Shown: positions 1 through 13,368, counted from the stretch's first letter. The stretch is DNA of 64,000 nucleotides from Aulostomus chinensis (GCA_037954235.1 JBBMOA010000001.1:4420501-4484500), one strand, 5' to 3'. The notes: generated by a model not told the origin, from the letters alone. Numbers and translations: made by a program.

Positions 1-376
1 GGAGGATAAACAATGGGGCAGCCGATAAGGAAGCTGTGGGTTTGGGCGGAGGAGCACACATTCCAATCTGTCTTCTCTTTCAGTCCAATCCAAATTGTAA
101 AGTTACATTTCTGGTCTTCAACATCACTCTCCTCTTTGCAGAGCGGCCAACTGCTCCGAGATGGTTTCCATCTTGGGTTTCAGTTCAAGAGTCTGTTGTT
201 GCCCCGCTCTGCCAACCTCAGTCATTGCGTTGTCAATGACTGAGGTTGTGTGAGCTGCACATCACATCAAGTGTTGATGCCCACACAAGGGTGTCTTTTC
301 AAAAAGAGGAATATTACGCCTCCATTTCACACAGACAAGACGGCAAATTTGGCACATTTTCTGTCTAAAAAGGGCT

Positions 377-441
377 GGAGAGAGATGGAGGTGAGGGAGG
401 AGAGGAGACAGAGAGGTGGGGAAGAGAAGAGAGAGAGACCA
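377..441 (+). repeat. Purine-rich (GA) tract
   Basis: About 65 bases are almost wholly A and G on the plus strand (gagg, gaga and gaag motifs). Such strand-asymmetric purine tracts can form triplex structures under torsion. No exact repeat unit is maintained, so it is a low-complexity tract rather than a microsatellite. Confidence 0.6.
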
Positions 442-1081
442 GACATTATGTTTGCTGCTCCATTTTGATTGTTGCTCTCCAGCTTCAGCTCAATAAAAAC
501 CTCTTCATCACATCAGTCCCATGTGGAGCTGCGTTGTTCCAACAACACTGAGCTCTCAGCTCATAGCAGTTCTACAATAAAGGTTCCAACACAACGTTCC
601 ATTGATCCATGAACAAAGCAGGCAGTGAGACCATGATGATGTCACATCTGTCCACTGTCCAGATGTCAGAGCTGAAAATGATAGGATGCCATGTTCCCTT
701 CAACAACAGTCCAGCAGAAAGCCACCATGAAGACCTGAGGAGAAGCAAGGCAGCTCACCACAGTCAGGAACTCCCAGTCACCTCAACAAGGTTTCTGTCC
801 ACTCACGTTCAACCAGACCAGCAGATCACCTGCATCCCCACTGCCTCACCACCAGAGGGCAGTAGAACATCAACCATTGAGGCTCCCTCTGAGGAATGAA
901 CACCACCAGCAGCAGACCGCTCTCCCTCCCTGACAGCATTTAAAGGAGATGAATGATGGATCATCAAACTCCACCATTCACTGTGACTCAGGGCCGCTCC
1001 TCTGCTCTGACTCTCTTTGATTGTTTGTCTTTGTTTTATTCAATCAAGTTGTTCCTCCTCCTCTCTCTTCTTGCTGCTCTA

Positions 1082-1093
1082 CCCCCCCCCCCC
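1082..1093 (+). repeat. Poly-C homopolymer, 12 nt
   Basis: Twelve consecutive C, flanked by A on each side. The length may be inaccurate because homopolymers are error-prone in sequencing. Confidence 0.9.
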
Positions 1094-2422
1094 ATGTGAT
1101 GTCTACTACCTCCTCCTCCTTGATGACACTCATTGTGAAGTCAGGCTGAGGTCTCTTCATCAGCCCTCCTCTGCTTTCTGAACCATAAACAGTTTTTCTG
1201 AGTCGCTAAAACCCTGAACTCCATCTTGAACCCAGACTCTCAGCAGCCTGACCACATTTACTGAACTGGTCCCTCTTTGGTGAAACCATCACCACGTTTC
1301 TGAAGGCTCTGAATGTCCTGATGCTGATGTCATTCTGCTTCCTCTGACACAGGCAGCTTTGGTCCGTTCTGTCACTGTGACATCAAAGACTAAATGCTGA
1401 GATCAAGAAGAACATTTACAAAACATGAACAAAACTTGATGACAGAATTCTTTGTCCTCCTCCATCACCACGATGCCATCGATGGTCCGTTACTGTTGCA
1501 GTGCAATAACATCATGAGTTGTGTCAAACCATCTCTGTCAGCTCTGCGAGTGTCTGGAGTGACGTCTCCAAGGACAATTGCTGCCAGGACTACAGAGTAA
1601 ACATCAACATCTGTTTGCATCTGGCTTCAACTGTACTTTTCCTCTAGGTTCAACTTTGCTAGGTTACAGTGACTTGTGTACAGAGTAGTGACTTGATCAG
1701 CTGGTGGTGATGATGTAGCTTTAGGATGCTAACACAGTTGTTACTCAGGGCACCGCTGGTTGTAATTTAGAGTCCAATGAGAAACGCTCAGTCTCAGGTT
1801 CCAGCTTGTCAGTGAGTTCTTTGAGGGTCAGAGGCTTACATACAAATATAAAAACCAGTTGAAACACTTCCTGGAATTTTAAGAGGATTGAATACAAACA
1901 AGGAAGCGTGTAAGACAGAGGAATAATACCAGTAAAGCAATGAAGGCACATGGAGGATCAGACATGAATCATAAGATTTATCTGAGACTCAAGTGGACGG
2001 CAAAGGTAGCAGGTGAGAAGGTGTTCAGGATGAAGGGTCAGTGACCTCCAAACAAAGAAAACTACTGAATGGAGGTTGAGCAGAGTCTGAGGAGTCAGGT
2101 GGAGCTGGCAGTGAGACAGGAGTTGAGGCCTGAACAGATGCAGCACTGGTCTTTGTTACTGTGACAGCACGACAACCAACAGGACCTGCTTACGTTCTCA
2201 GCTGGATTGTTCTCATCAATGTACGGAACCTCTCCAACGACCTGGTGGGGGGACGGCCTACCAAGCCTCCACCTCAACGACCGTGGCTCCCACTGGGATC
2301 CGCGATGCTTTTCTCAGGCACAAGGGGGCTTCTCTCCGCTGGTCAGGATGGAGATTCAAGGCTCACGGGAGGTCAACAGTATTGTGACCGTGAAAAGGGG
2401 GAGAGGAGAAGTTCTGTTTAAA

Positions 2423-2520
2423 GTTAAAGAACAAAGAAACAAAAAAGTAAGCAGAAGAGAAAGAAAAGAGGAGAGACGGACCAGCAGCTGGAGGAGCTCA
2501 CGGAAAAATAAGAAGCGCTG
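2423..2520 (+). repeat. Second purine-rich tract
   Basis: This is an A/G-rich, pyrimidine-poor stretch with repeated aaaga/gaaa/gaga motifs. It gives spurious Lys/Arg-rich frames on the plus strand and Phe/Leu/Ser-rich frames on the minus strand, neither of which is a credible gene. Confidence 0.55.
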
Positions 2521-3066
2521 AAGAGCCTGAACCCAACCCAACTGTAACGGATGGTGTCGTGACTATTATAATAAACTGGTCCGCCGTGGGGGTGACCTTT
2601 GACCTGTGTGGGGCTGCTGGCCAATCAGCACCCTTTGCCGTCCTCAGTACTTCTCAGATATTCCTGTATTAAACGGGTCAACAGAGGGCAGTCATGCATC
2701 CCTCAGATCCTCTAGAGCAGGGGTTTTCAGTTAAAATTCTCCTGGGTCCAGTTTTCAAACCTCTTCAAGCTTGGGTCTGGAGGCCTAGCACAGTTTTTCA
2801 TGACTGCTGATTTCAGTGATGGGCCCACGCCTGCATGTTAGCCAGCAGTCGAGCTGTGCTTTATGATCCAGGGGCATCTTTAGCCGATGGAGGTAGACTT
2901 TAAGGCTGTTGTATCAGTGTCTGTTTGGTAAACAATGAACTTTCAGATCGAATGAAGTCGCCGACATTTCAATAATAGTCGTATTTATTGTCTGCTTTTT
3001 TTCCACATGAACCTTAAACCTGTTGTCCAGCAGGGGGCAACATAAAGAGAAGAGTGTATATGACTA

Positions 3067-3071
<5 letters not shown>

Positions 3072-3151
<80 letters not shown>
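3072..3151 (+). repeat. (TG)n dinucleotide microsatellite
   Basis: About 40 uninterrupted GT units. This is the commonest microsatellite class in fish genomes and a Z-DNA-forming sequence. The His-Thr frame read across it on the minus strand (2985-3212) is an artefact of the repeat. Confidence 0.97.
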
Positions 3152-3154
<3 letters not shown>

Positions 3155-3740
3155 GAAGACGACTTCTTGACTCCATTTTTGTTGTCACTCTTCTCTTAAT
3201 TTTCAGTTTCACTCATTAAAATGAAGCAGCTTTGACGTGTGTACTTCTCTTGTGCATCAACAACTTTGGTCTTTAAGCTGACAAACACACCACACGTCAC
3301 TCACTCTATAGATTAAATCTGCTGATAACACAAAACACGTGACCTTGTGACCCTGCATGACGTTTTGCTCCAACTTTCCAGAACTAATAGGAGGAACAGC
3401 ATGGATCGTTCTGAGCAAGAACTCTGACATCACCATCGTCATGAACAAGAAGGCAGTCGGACTCAACTTCAACAAATCTGAAATGTCCCCTTAAGCTCCT
3501 GCTACTTTGAACTGATGCCTAAACCTTCAGTTTCCATTCATCACTCAGAACCTCTCACAACCACAGAAGAACAAGCAAAGGTTTGGAGCAGTAAAGCCTT
3601 CAATAATGACATCATCATGTTTGAGGTTTTCCTTCCCTCAAACTGTTTCTACCAACACAACAGAATCCTGGAAATATTTCAGGTGTTGACCTCCCAGCAG
3701 CCTGAAGGTCAACCTGCATTATCTGTTATGTTGCTGAGCA
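3152..3740. other. Intergenic sequence, nothing recognised
   Basis: Unique sequence of mixed composition between the microsatellite and the first tRNA-like element. No coding, RNA or transposon feature recognised. Confidence 0.45.
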
Positions 3741-3812
3741 GAGGAAGGAGCTCAATGGTAGAGCGCTAGCTTAGCATGTGAGAGGTGGTGGGATCGGTGC
3801 CCTCGTTCTCCA
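3741..3812 (+). pseudogene. Decayed tRNA-Ala(AGC)-like sequence
   Basis: This is a 72-nt tRNA-sized sequence. The D arm is intact (GCTC/GAGC) and the anticodon loop is TTAGCAT, with anticodon AGC and the normal T at position 33; it ends in CTCCA. Problems: the acceptor stem has at least two mismatches (positions 2-71 and 7-66), the anticodon stem has an A-G mismatch, and the T arm reads GGGATCGGTGCCC, departing from the usual GGTTC B box. The loss of pairing and of the B-box TTC argues for a tRNA pseudogene or a tRNA-derived SINE head rather than an active gene. The better copy lies 164 bp downstream. I saw no clear SINE body or A-rich tail. Confidence 0.6.
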
Positions 3813-3975
3813 GAAGACTTCAGCTTGTTCTGTTGTTGAGCTCTGATGAAACCACTGACTTTGAACCACACACAAAGTGAAGGAGTGACTTAAGATTGAT
3901 GGCACCTGAGGAACTTCTAGGTTTCCTAAAATCAACTGGAAATTCATTCACCAGTTAAACAGTGACTCTACCAGA

Positions 3976-4047
3976 GGGGGTGTAGCTCAGTGGTAGAGCG
4001 CATGCTGAGCATGTGTGAGGCCCTGGGTTCAATCCCTGGCATCTCCA
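3976..4047 (+). tRNA. tRNA-Ala (anticodon AGC), unusual G33
   Basis: This 72-nt sequence folds as a full cloverleaf. The acceptor stem GGGGGTG pairs with CATCTCC (two G-U wobbles), discriminator A. The D stem is GCTC/GAGC, the anticodon stem CATGC/GTGTG has wobbles but no clash, and the T stem CTGGG/CCTGG encloses TTCAATC. The pol III internal promoter is intact: A box TAGCTCAGTGG and B box GGTTCAATCCC. The anticodon loop TGAGCAT gives AGC, hence alanine, but position 33, almost universally U, is G here. There is no intron and no encoded CCA. A run of four or more T is not evident just downstream. It may be functional, or a recently decayed member of the large fish tRNA-Ala family; tandem placement beside a decayed copy favours local duplication. 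Confidence 0.75.
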
Positions 4048-7000
4048 GCTGGTCCTTTGGAGCCTTCATCTTGTCAGCTAAAGTGATCCTTAAATGTGAC
4101 AACAGTCGATTCACTATCAGAAGACATCTTCTACATGTTCAAGGTGGGCGAACTGTCCACAAATGTTCAAAATTACTTTTGAAAATGAAAACATAGATCA
4201 AACCTGCCCTGTCAATCACCCACAATGGGCGGGTCATCCCACTCCCTATCAGGTTCCCCACTCCGTGACCCAGGAGGCTCCCTCTCCCTATCAGGACTAG
4301 AAATCCATTGGGGTCTCCCTGCTCAGGTAGGAGTCCTGCCCACAACGTTAAGCTGTTGATGTTCTAGAGGAGACAACATCTGATCTTTGTTAGATCCACC
4401 AGTCAAAGGGTTTCTTTAAAGGCTGTAGCAGCTGAGAATGAGGAATTAATAACCATCTTAGTGAGGACATTTTGAAACATGATGACATTTTATTGACTTG
4501 TAGCACTGCAAAAATCATCTCCCCTCCAAAAACCCTCTTCTCCAACTCTGTACTCAAGTTGTCTCCTCATCAGGCACCACAGGATCCAGGACGTTCAGTC
4601 AAAAAATCATTAGTGATTTTAAAAATGGCCATCAGACACAAAGTAAGACTTCAAACAGGTTTACAACTTTATTTGATGTTGACACATTTTGTCCATTTTG
4701 CCTCCACACTGTCCTTCATCCCATCATTTAACATCAGGACTGCTCCCAGATCAGCTCCATGACCTCATCCCTGCACCAGAGCACCGCCCAAGTTCATCAA
4801 GGACAGCCAACATGAGCAGGTCTAGATTCACCTCCATCTTTGGAGGCTGTTGAATTTCCTCCTGAGGACCGTCAGGCTGTTTCCTTACTTTGCTGTGACC
4901 CAACAGCAGACAGCAACAAGGACTATGGTGCACTTGGTAAAACCACCATCTGGAGTCTGGACCAAGATGCTGATGTGATCCTTTGATGAGTTTAGAATCA
5001 GTCAAAGATCAAAGACTGAAGCAGGAGATCAATGCTCAGAACCCAGAGATCAAACACAGAATTCCGACATCACACATAGAATTCAGACATCAAACACAGA
5101 ATTCAGAGATCAAAGACAGAATTCAACGATCAATCAATGTGAGGAACCAGCGTCTCATGTGAAGATGCTTCTGAACTCATGAAGTGAAATCCTACCACAT
5201 AGAGATGAGTGAGTCCAACTGGACCTGAACAGGAGAGAAATAAAGGAGTTATTGTTATGTAATTGTTATTTATTTCCAGGCCAGGTGAGGGTTGGATTTT
5301 ATTGGTTCATGTTGAAGTGAACTGACAGTGGGACTGAGGACCTGGGCTGAAGTCCAGCTCACTGCTGGTTTAATAAAACCACCTGATTGTTTTTCCTATC
5401 AGCTCTGATCTGATGGAAGAAACAAAAAGCCAAACTTCATTCGTCCGTGTCCAAACTCCACGTCTTTTGATGTACAGCACTCCAGTTATTTGTTTCTTTC
5501 CAGACAGAAGCAGGTTGGTGGAGGAATAAAACCTCAACAGTGAACAAACAGCAATGAGAGAAGTGAATCCTGCACTCAGAGAAGTTGTGTCTGCACTCGC
5601 CAACCAGGAAACGCGTCTATCTTCTGTGTGACTGAGGCAGCTGCTGAGAGCTGCGTTTCTCAGCTGTGTGGGGGCGGGACTCTGTGTGTGATTGACAGGT
5701 CAACTGTCTGCCAGACAATGTTGTGGGGCACAAACACAAAATGCGAGGTCCCATTTCCATTCTGGGTCAATCAGCTCTGGGACCGTTTTGTCTTTTGAAT
5801 GCGGGTAGCAGCTTGTAAAAATGCCCCGGCTCAACCACCAGACCTCTGTGTACACTGTCAAGAAAAAAAACTAGAAAAAAAACAGTAAAAAGTCTGGCAG
5901 CAGAGTTTCCAGACGAATACCGTCAAATTACAGTAATGAACTGTTCCACAAAATTACATGGAATAAACTGTAAAAATACACAGCAGGTTTCACAGGCCGG
6001 ACTCATTAAATTACAGTCCATTTAGTGTTGATAAATGTGCATTCAACTGCAGGAAAACAGGCCCATCATGGAAAAACACATGAAGAACAAGGACCTTTCA
6101 GGTTCTTCTCTAAGTTCAGGGCACTTACTGGTTCATTTATGAAACAAACCAGTCTATGAGCAGGAATTTCCCATTAAAAAGTTCATTTGACAGTGGAAAA
6201 GCAAGCATAGTCCATCAAAATAGCCAAGTTTAAGGTCAATCGCTGTCAATTGAAGCTATTTAGTTGTTACTTTATGAAACTGAGCCAACTTTCTACAGTG
6301 ATTTCCTGTTAGATTCTGGTTTCTCCAAGTATAAAAACTACAACAATGTATAAACACAGAATCTGTACTTGGAACAATAGAGAATTTCTACATATTTACA
6401 GTATCACTCCATCACTTTAGAGGATTGGAATGTAAAAAAATCATTGGACAATGGAAATCATTTATCCTTTAACGAAACAACTTCAGTGCAGAGTTGATAA
6501 CTGCACTTCAAACTTTGAACTGGTGTCCACATCAATGTGGAATTTGAGGAGGCCACAGCCACCAAATTTCCCAGAGTTCTTGACTATTTGCAGTCTCTTC
6601 CCTTGGAGAAGTCAAGTGGAACTACAAGACAAGGAGCAGAAATCCAAGCTGCTGGTGGACCACGTGGTGCTGTGTTGATGCTACTTTCACACTCAAAGGG
6701 GATCGTGCAGGAATGTTCCACACGGTTGACCAAACTTCCATTGCAGAAGAGATTCAGGCAGTTCCACCCACGCCATGCATCCTTGTATGCTGTAAGTGTG
6801 AGGCAATACAATACAGTATGTTTCAGTGACATACATTTAGACAGAAGACCTTGGTTTATTGGGTGATGTTTATTGACATGCCAATTGGATTGTGGTGCCA
6901 ATATGGCTGACTTGGTCGGTGTAAATCTTATCATCAATAAACAAAGTACACACAAATGTTCAAATTACTTTTCTAGACTTTAGTCCCCAAAGGAATTTCA

Positions 7001-7093
7001 GGCACCTGAAAGTGACTTTCATAAATCTGTGTGTGTGTGTACAGTACATGTCCCCAAAATGGACATTAAAATTATTGGTCCCCAATCTAAAGG
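4048..7093. other. Unique, apparently non-coding DNA up to the array edge
   Basis: Apart from the short tandem repeat at 5045-5134, no gene, transposon or RNA was recognised. The frames at 6537-6866 (plus) and 6584-6955 (minus) overlap in antisense and neither resembles a known family. Sequence near 6780-7080 is AT-rich with a short GT run (7029-7040), then passes directly into the satellite. Confidence 0.45.
5045..5134 (+). repeat. Minisatellite, about 20-23 bp period, about 4 copies
   Basis: Imperfect tandem units carry the words ATCAAACACAGAATTC and AGACATCA. Each unit contains a GAATTC hexamer or a one-base variant. It is short and diverged, with no sign of coding. Confidence 0.75.
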
Positions 7094-9572
7094 ATAAAAT
7101 GATGCTCCAGTGATGTAGTGAGAGTTGCTACAAAACTCAAAATGATGCTGTCAATAATACAGTAAGACTTGCGACTAAGATCAAAATGATGCTAAAGTGA
7201 TGTCATGAGAGTTTCTCTCAACTAAGAAATGATGCTCCAGTGATGTAGTGAGAGTTGCTAAAGACCTCAAAATGATGCTACAGTGATGTAATGAGAGTTG
7301 CTACGATCCTAAAAATGATGCTGTCAGTGATGTAGTGAGAGTTGCGACTAATCTCAAAATGATGCTACATTGATGTAGTGATAGTTGCTAAAAATCTCAA
7401 AATAAGGCGACAGTGATGTGGTTAGAGTTGCTAAAAACCTAAGAAATGATGCTACAGTGATGTGGTGAGAGTTGCTACTAATCTCAAAATGATGCTAAAG
7501 TGATGTGGTGAGAGTTGCTACTAATCTCAAAATGATGCGACAGTGATGTAGTGAGAGTTGCTACGTACCTCAAAATGATGCTACAGTGATGCAATGACAG
7601 TTTCGAATAACCTAAGAAATGAAGCGACAGTGATGTAGTGAGAGTTGCTACTAACCTAAGAAATGATACAACAGTAATGTGGTGAGAGTTGCTACGAACC
7701 TCAAAATGATGCTGACTATGATGTAATTACAGTTGCTACTAACCTCAAAATGATGCTACAGTGATGCAATGACAGTTTCGAATAACCTAAGAAATGAAGC
7801 GACAGTGATGTAGTGAGAGTTGCTACTAACCTAAGAAATGATACAACAGTAATGTGGTGAGAGTTGCTACGAACCTCAAAATGATGCTGACTATGATGTA
7901 ATTACAGTTGCTACTAACCTCAAAATGATGCTTAGAGTGATGCAATGACAGTTGCTAAAAACCTAAGAAATGATGCTGACAGTGATGTAGTGAGAGTTGC
8001 GACTAACCTCAAAATGATGCTTATAGTGATGTCGTGAGAGTTGCTAAAAACCTCAAAATGATGCTCCAGTGATGTGGTGAGTTGCTAAAAACCTCAAAAT
8101 GATGCTCCAGTGATGTAGTGAGTTGCTTAAAACCTCAAAATGATGATACAGTGAGGGAGTGAGAGTTGCTAAAAATCTAAAAATGATGCTGACAGTAATG
8201 TAGCGAGAGTTGCGACTAACCTCAAAATGATGCTTATAGTGATGTCGTGACAGTTGCTATTAAACTAAAAATGATGGTAAAGTGATGTAATGAGGGTTGC
8301 TAAAAACCTAAAAATGATGCTCCAGTGATGTAGTGAGCTGCTTAAAACCTCAAAATGATGCTACAGTGATGTAGTGAGAGTTGCTAGAAACCTCTAAATG
8401 ATGCTACAGTGATGTTGTGAGAGTTGCTACTAATCTCAAAATGATGCTACAGTGATGTCATGAGAGTTGCTACATATTTCAAAATGATGCTAAAGTGATG
8501 TAATGACAGTTGCTAAAAACCTAAGATATTATGCTACAGTGATGTAGTGAGAGTTGCTACTATGCTAAAAATGATGCTGACAGTGATGTAGTGAGAGTTG
8601 CTACGAACCTCAAAATGATGCTCCAGTGATGTAGTGAGAGTTTCTGAAAAAACTCAAAATGATGCGACAGTGATGTAGTGAGAGTTGCTAAAAACCTCAA
8701 AATGATGCTGACAGTAATGTAGTGAGAGTTGTGAAGAACCTCAAAATGATGCTACAGTGATGTAGGAAGAGTTGCTAAAAACATCAAAATGATGCTGACA
8801 GTAATGTAGTGAGAGTTGCTACGAATCACAAAATGATGCTGCAGTGATGTAATGAGAGTTGCTACTAATCTAAGAAATGATGCTCCAGTGATGTAATAAG
8901 AATTGCTACAAACCTAAGAAATGATGCTACAGTATTGTAGTGAGAGTTTCTACGAACCTCAAAATGATGCTACAGTAATAGAGTCGGAGTTGCTAAAAAT
9001 GTCAAAATGATGCTAAAGTGATGTGGTGAGAGTTGATAAAATCCTAAAAATTATGCTACACTAATGTGGTGAGAGTTACTATGAACCTCAAAATGATGCT
9101 ACAGTGATGTAGTGAGAGTTGCTACGAACCTAAAAATGATGCTGACAGTCATGAAGTGAGATTTGCTACTATCCTCAAAATGATGCGACAGTGATGTAGG
9201 AAGAGTTGCTAAAAATCTCAAAATGATGCTTCAAGTGATGTGGTGAGAGTTGCTAAAAACCTCAAAATGATGCGAAAGTGATGAATTGAGAGTTGCTACG
9301 AACCTAAAAATGATGCTGACAGTCATGAAGTGAGATTTGCTACTATCCTCAAAATGATGCTACAGTAATGTAGTAAAAGTTGCTAAAAATCTCAAAATGA
9401 TGCTGTAAGTAATGTAGTGAGACTTGCTACGAACCTCAATAATGCTACAGTAATGTTGTAAGTGTTGCTAAAAATCTCAAAATGATGCTAAAGTGATGTG
9501 GTGAGAGTTGCTAAAATCTTCAAAATGATGCTACATTGATGGAGTGAGAGTTGCCACGAACCTCAAAATGAT

Positions 9573-10150
9573 GTGACAGAAATGTGGTGAGAGTGACTAA
9601 GAACCTCAAAATGATGCTACAGTAATGTAGTGAGAGTTGCTACGATCCTCAAAATGATGCTACAGTTATGTAGTGAGAGTTGCTATGAACCTCAAAATGA
9701 TGCTACAGTTATGTAGTAAGAGTTGCCAAAAATCTCAAAATGATGTTAAAGTGATGTGGTGAGAGTTTCTACTAATCTAAGAAATGATGCTAAAGTGATG
9801 TAGTAAGAGTTGCTAAAAATCTCAAAATGATGCTATAGTGATGCGGTGAGACTTGCTAAAAACCTCAAAATGATGCTACAGTAATGTATTAAGTTGCTAA
9901 AAACCTCAAAATGATGCTACAGTGATGTGGTGAGAGTTTCTTAAAATCTTAAAAAGATGCGACAGTGATGTGGTGAGAGTTGCTACTATCCTCCAAATGA
10001 TGCTACAGTGAAGTAGTGAAAGTTGCTAAAAACCTCAAAATGCTGCTACAGTGATGTCAGAAGAATTGCTAAAAATCTCAAAATGATGGTAAAGTGATGT
10101 GGCGAGAGTTGCTAAAATCCTCACAATGATGCTGTCAGTAATGTAGTGAG
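9573..10150 (+). repeat. Duplicated block, copy 1 (offset 3218 bp)
   Basis: It matches 12791-13368 with the same 3218-bp offset at several checked anchors: GTGACAGAAATGTGGTGAG at 9573/12791, the GGTGAGACTTGC monomer at 9841/13059, and GGCGAGAG at 10101/13319. This is about 75 monomers between copies. Confidence 0.85.
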
Positions 10151-10800
10151 AGCTGCAACGAAACTAAAAATGATGCTCCAGTGATGTAGTGAGAGTTGCG
10201 ACTAATCTAAGAAATGATGCTACAGTGATGTAGTGAGAGTTGCTACGAACCTCAAAATGATGCTACAGTGATGTAGTGAGAGTTGCTACGAACCTCAAAA
10301 TGATGCTAAAGTAATGTGATGAGAGTTGCTAAAAATCTAAAAATGATGCTGTAAGTAATGTAGTGAGACTTGCTACGAACCTCAATAATGCTACAGTAAT
10401 GTTGTAAGTGTTGCCACAAACCTCAAAATGATGCTACAGTAATGTGGTGAGAGTTTCTGTGATCCTAAAAATGATGCTCCAGTAATGTATTAAGTTGCTA
10501 AAAACCTCAAAATGATGCTACAGTGATGTAGTGAGAGTTGCTACGAACCTCAAAATGATGCTACAGTTATGTAGTGAGAGTTGCTACGAACCTCAAAATG
10601 ATGCTACAGTAATGTAGTAAGAGTTGCTAAAAATCTCAAAATGATGCTCAAGTGATGTGGTGAAAGTTGCAAAAAAATTAAAAATGATGCTGTCAGTAAT
10701 GTAGTGAGAGTTGCTACAACCTCAAAATGATGCTGCAGTAATGTAGTGAGAGTTGCTACTATCCTCCAAATGATGCTAAAGTGATGTAGTAAGAGTTGCT

Positions 10801-11500
10801 AAAAATCTCAAAATGATTCTCCAGTGATATCGTGAGAGTTGCTTCGAACCTCAAAATGAAGCTCCAATGATGCAGTAAGAGTTGCTTAAAACCTTTAAAA
10901 ATGATGCTACAGTGATGTAGTGAGAGTTGCTACTATCCTCCAAATGATGCTACAGTGATGTAGTGAGAGTTGCTTCAAATCTCAAAATGATGTGACAGTG
11001 ATGTGGTAATAGTTGCTACGAACCTCAAAATGATGCTGACAGTCATGAAGTGAGATTTGCTACTATCCTAAAAATGATGCGACAGTGATGGAGGAAGAGT
11101 TGCTAAAAATCTCAAAATGATGCTCCAGTAATGAAGTGAGAGTTGCTACGAACCTATAAATGATGCTAGAGTGATGTGGTAAGAGTTGCTTTAAACCTCA
11201 AAATGATTCCACAGTCATGTAGTGAGAGTTGCTTAAAACGTTAAAATGATGCTGACAGTTATGAAGTGAGAGTTGCTACTAACCTCAAAATGATGCTCTT
11301 GTGATGGATTTAGAGTTGCTAGAAACCTAAAAAATGATGTTACAGTAATATTGTAAGAGTTGCTACGAACCTCAAAATGATGCTACAGTAATGTATTAAG
11401 TTGCTAAAAACCTCAAAATGATGCTAAAGTGATGTGGTGAGAGTTGCTTAAAATCTCAAAATGATGCTACAGTGATGTGGTGAGAGTTTCTTAAAATCTT
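10801..11500 (+). repeat. Duplicated block, copy 1 (offset about 3.8 kb)
   Basis: It shares rare variants with 14576-15330: ATGATTCTCCAGTGATAT (offset 3775) and GTGATGGATTTAGAG (11301/15119, offset 3818). The offset grows by exactly 43 between the two anchors, so one monomer was gained or lost after the duplication. Confidence 0.8.
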
Positions 11501-12790
11501 AAAATGATGCTGCAGTAATGTAGTGAGAGTTGCTCAAAACCTCAAAATGATGCTCCAGTAATGTAGTGAGAGTTGCTATGAACCTCAAAATGATGCCCCA
11601 GTGATGTTGTGAGAGTTGCTAGGAACCTCAAAATGATGCTACAGTAATGTCGTGAGAGTTGCTAGGAACCTCAAAATGATGCGACAGTAATGTGGCGTGA
11701 GTTGCTAGGAACCTCAAAATGATGCTACAGTAATGTAGTGAGAGTTGCTACGATCCTAAAAATGATGCTCCAGTAATGTATTAAGTTGCTAAAAACCTCA
11801 AAATGATGCTACAGTGATGTAGTGAGAGTTGCTACGAACCTCAAAATGATGCTACAGTTATGTAGTGAGAGTTGCTACGAACCTCAAAATGATGCTACAG
11901 TAATGTAGTGAGAGTTGCTATGAACCTAAAAATGATGCTACAGTTATGTAGTGAGAGTTGCTATGAACCTCAAAATGATGCTACAGTAATGTAGTAAGAG
12001 TTGCTAAAAATCTCAAAATGATGCTAAAGTGATGTATTTAGTGTTGGTAAAAACCTCAAAATGATGCTCCAGTGATGTAGTGAGAGTTGCTACTATCCTC
12101 CAAATGATGCTAAAGTGATGTAGTAAGAGTTGCTAAAAATCTCAAAATGCGCCAGTGATATCGTGAGAGTTGCTACGAACCTCAAAATGAAGCTCCAGTG
12201 ATGCAGTAAGAGTTGCTTAAAACCTTAAAATGATGCTGACATTCATGTAGTGAGAGTTGCTAAAAATCTAAAAATGATGCTGCAAGTAATGTACTGAGAC
12301 TTGCTACGAACCTCAATAATGCTACAGTAATGTTGTAAGTGTTGCTAAAAATCTCCAAATGATGCTACAGTAATGTAGTGAGAGTTGCTAAGAACCTCAA
12401 AATTATGCTACAGTAATGTAGTAAGAGTTGCTACGATCCTAAAAATGATGCTCCAGTAATGTATTAAGTTGCTAAAAACCTCAAAATGATGCTACAGTGA
12501 TGTAGTAAGAGTTGCAAAAAACCTCAAAATGATGCTCCAGTGATGTAGTGAGAGTTGCTACGAACCTCAAAATGATGCTACAGTAATGAAGTAGGAGTTG
12601 CTAAAAATCTAAAAATGATGCTGTAAGTAATGTAGTGAGACTTGCTACGAACCTCAATAATGCTACAGTAATGTTGTAAGTGTTGCTAAAAATCTCAAAA
12701 TGATGCTAAAGTGATGTGGTGAGAGTTGCAGAAATCTTCAAAATGATGCTACATTGATGTAGTGAGAGTTGCCACGAACCTCAAAATGAT

Positions 12791-13368
12791 GTGACAGAAA
12801 TGTGGTGAGAGTGACTAAGAACCTCAAAATGATGCTACAGTAATGTAGTGAGAGTTGCTACGATCCTCAAAATGATGCTACAGTTATGTAGTGAGAATTG
12901 CTATGAACCTCAAAATGATGCTACAGTAATGTAGTAAGAGTTGCTAAAAATCTCAAAATGATGCTAAAGTGATGTGGTGAGAGTTTCTACTAATCTAAGA
13001 AATGATGCTAAAGTGATGTAGTAAGAGTTGCTAAAAATCTCAAAATGATGCTATAGTGATGTGGTGAGACTTGCTAAAAACCTCAAAATGATGCTACAGT
13101 AATGTATTAAGTTGCTAAAAACCTCAAAATGATGCTACAGTGATGTGGTGAGAGTTTCTTAAAATCTTAAAAAGATGCGACAGTGATGTGGTGAGAGATG
13201 CTACTATCCTCCAAATGATGCTACAGTGAAGTAGTGAAAGTTGCGAAAAACCTCAAAATGCTGCTACAGTGATGTCAGAAGAGTTGCTAAAAATCTCAAA
13301 ATGATGGTAAAGTGATGTGGCGAGAGTTGCTAAAATCCTCACAATGATGCTGTCAGTAATGTAGAGAG
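12791..13368 (+). repeat. Duplicated block, copy 2 (offset 3218 bp)
   Basis: Partner of 9573-10150, with only scattered substitutions seen in the compared stretches. Part of the mosaic of long-range duplications in domain A. Confidence 0.85.

Larger units (their letters stand above)
1..3071. other. Unique, apparently non-coding DNA
   Basis: No open frame longer than about 100 codons and none resembling a known protein family was recognised on either strand. The short frames (for example 609-899 and 2207-2521 on the plus strand) have low-complexity or unremarkable composition and no splice-bounded homology that I can see. It contains purine-rich tracts (listed separately), a run of 12 C at 1082-1093, and ordinary mixed-composition sequence. 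A diverged transposon or an untranslated exon could be hidden here; I could not identify one. Confidence 0.5.

Noticed and set aside
609..899. 96-codon plus-strand frame
   Set aside because: Composition is unremarkable, there is no family resemblance, and no Kozak or splice evidence decides for it.
2985..3212. His-Thr repeat protein on the minus strand
   Set aside because: It is only the (TG)n microsatellite translated.
6537..6955. Overlapping 109- and 123-codon frames on opposite strands
   Set aside because: No domain recognised, no splice context, and the two frames are mutual antisense shadows; not supportable as a gene.
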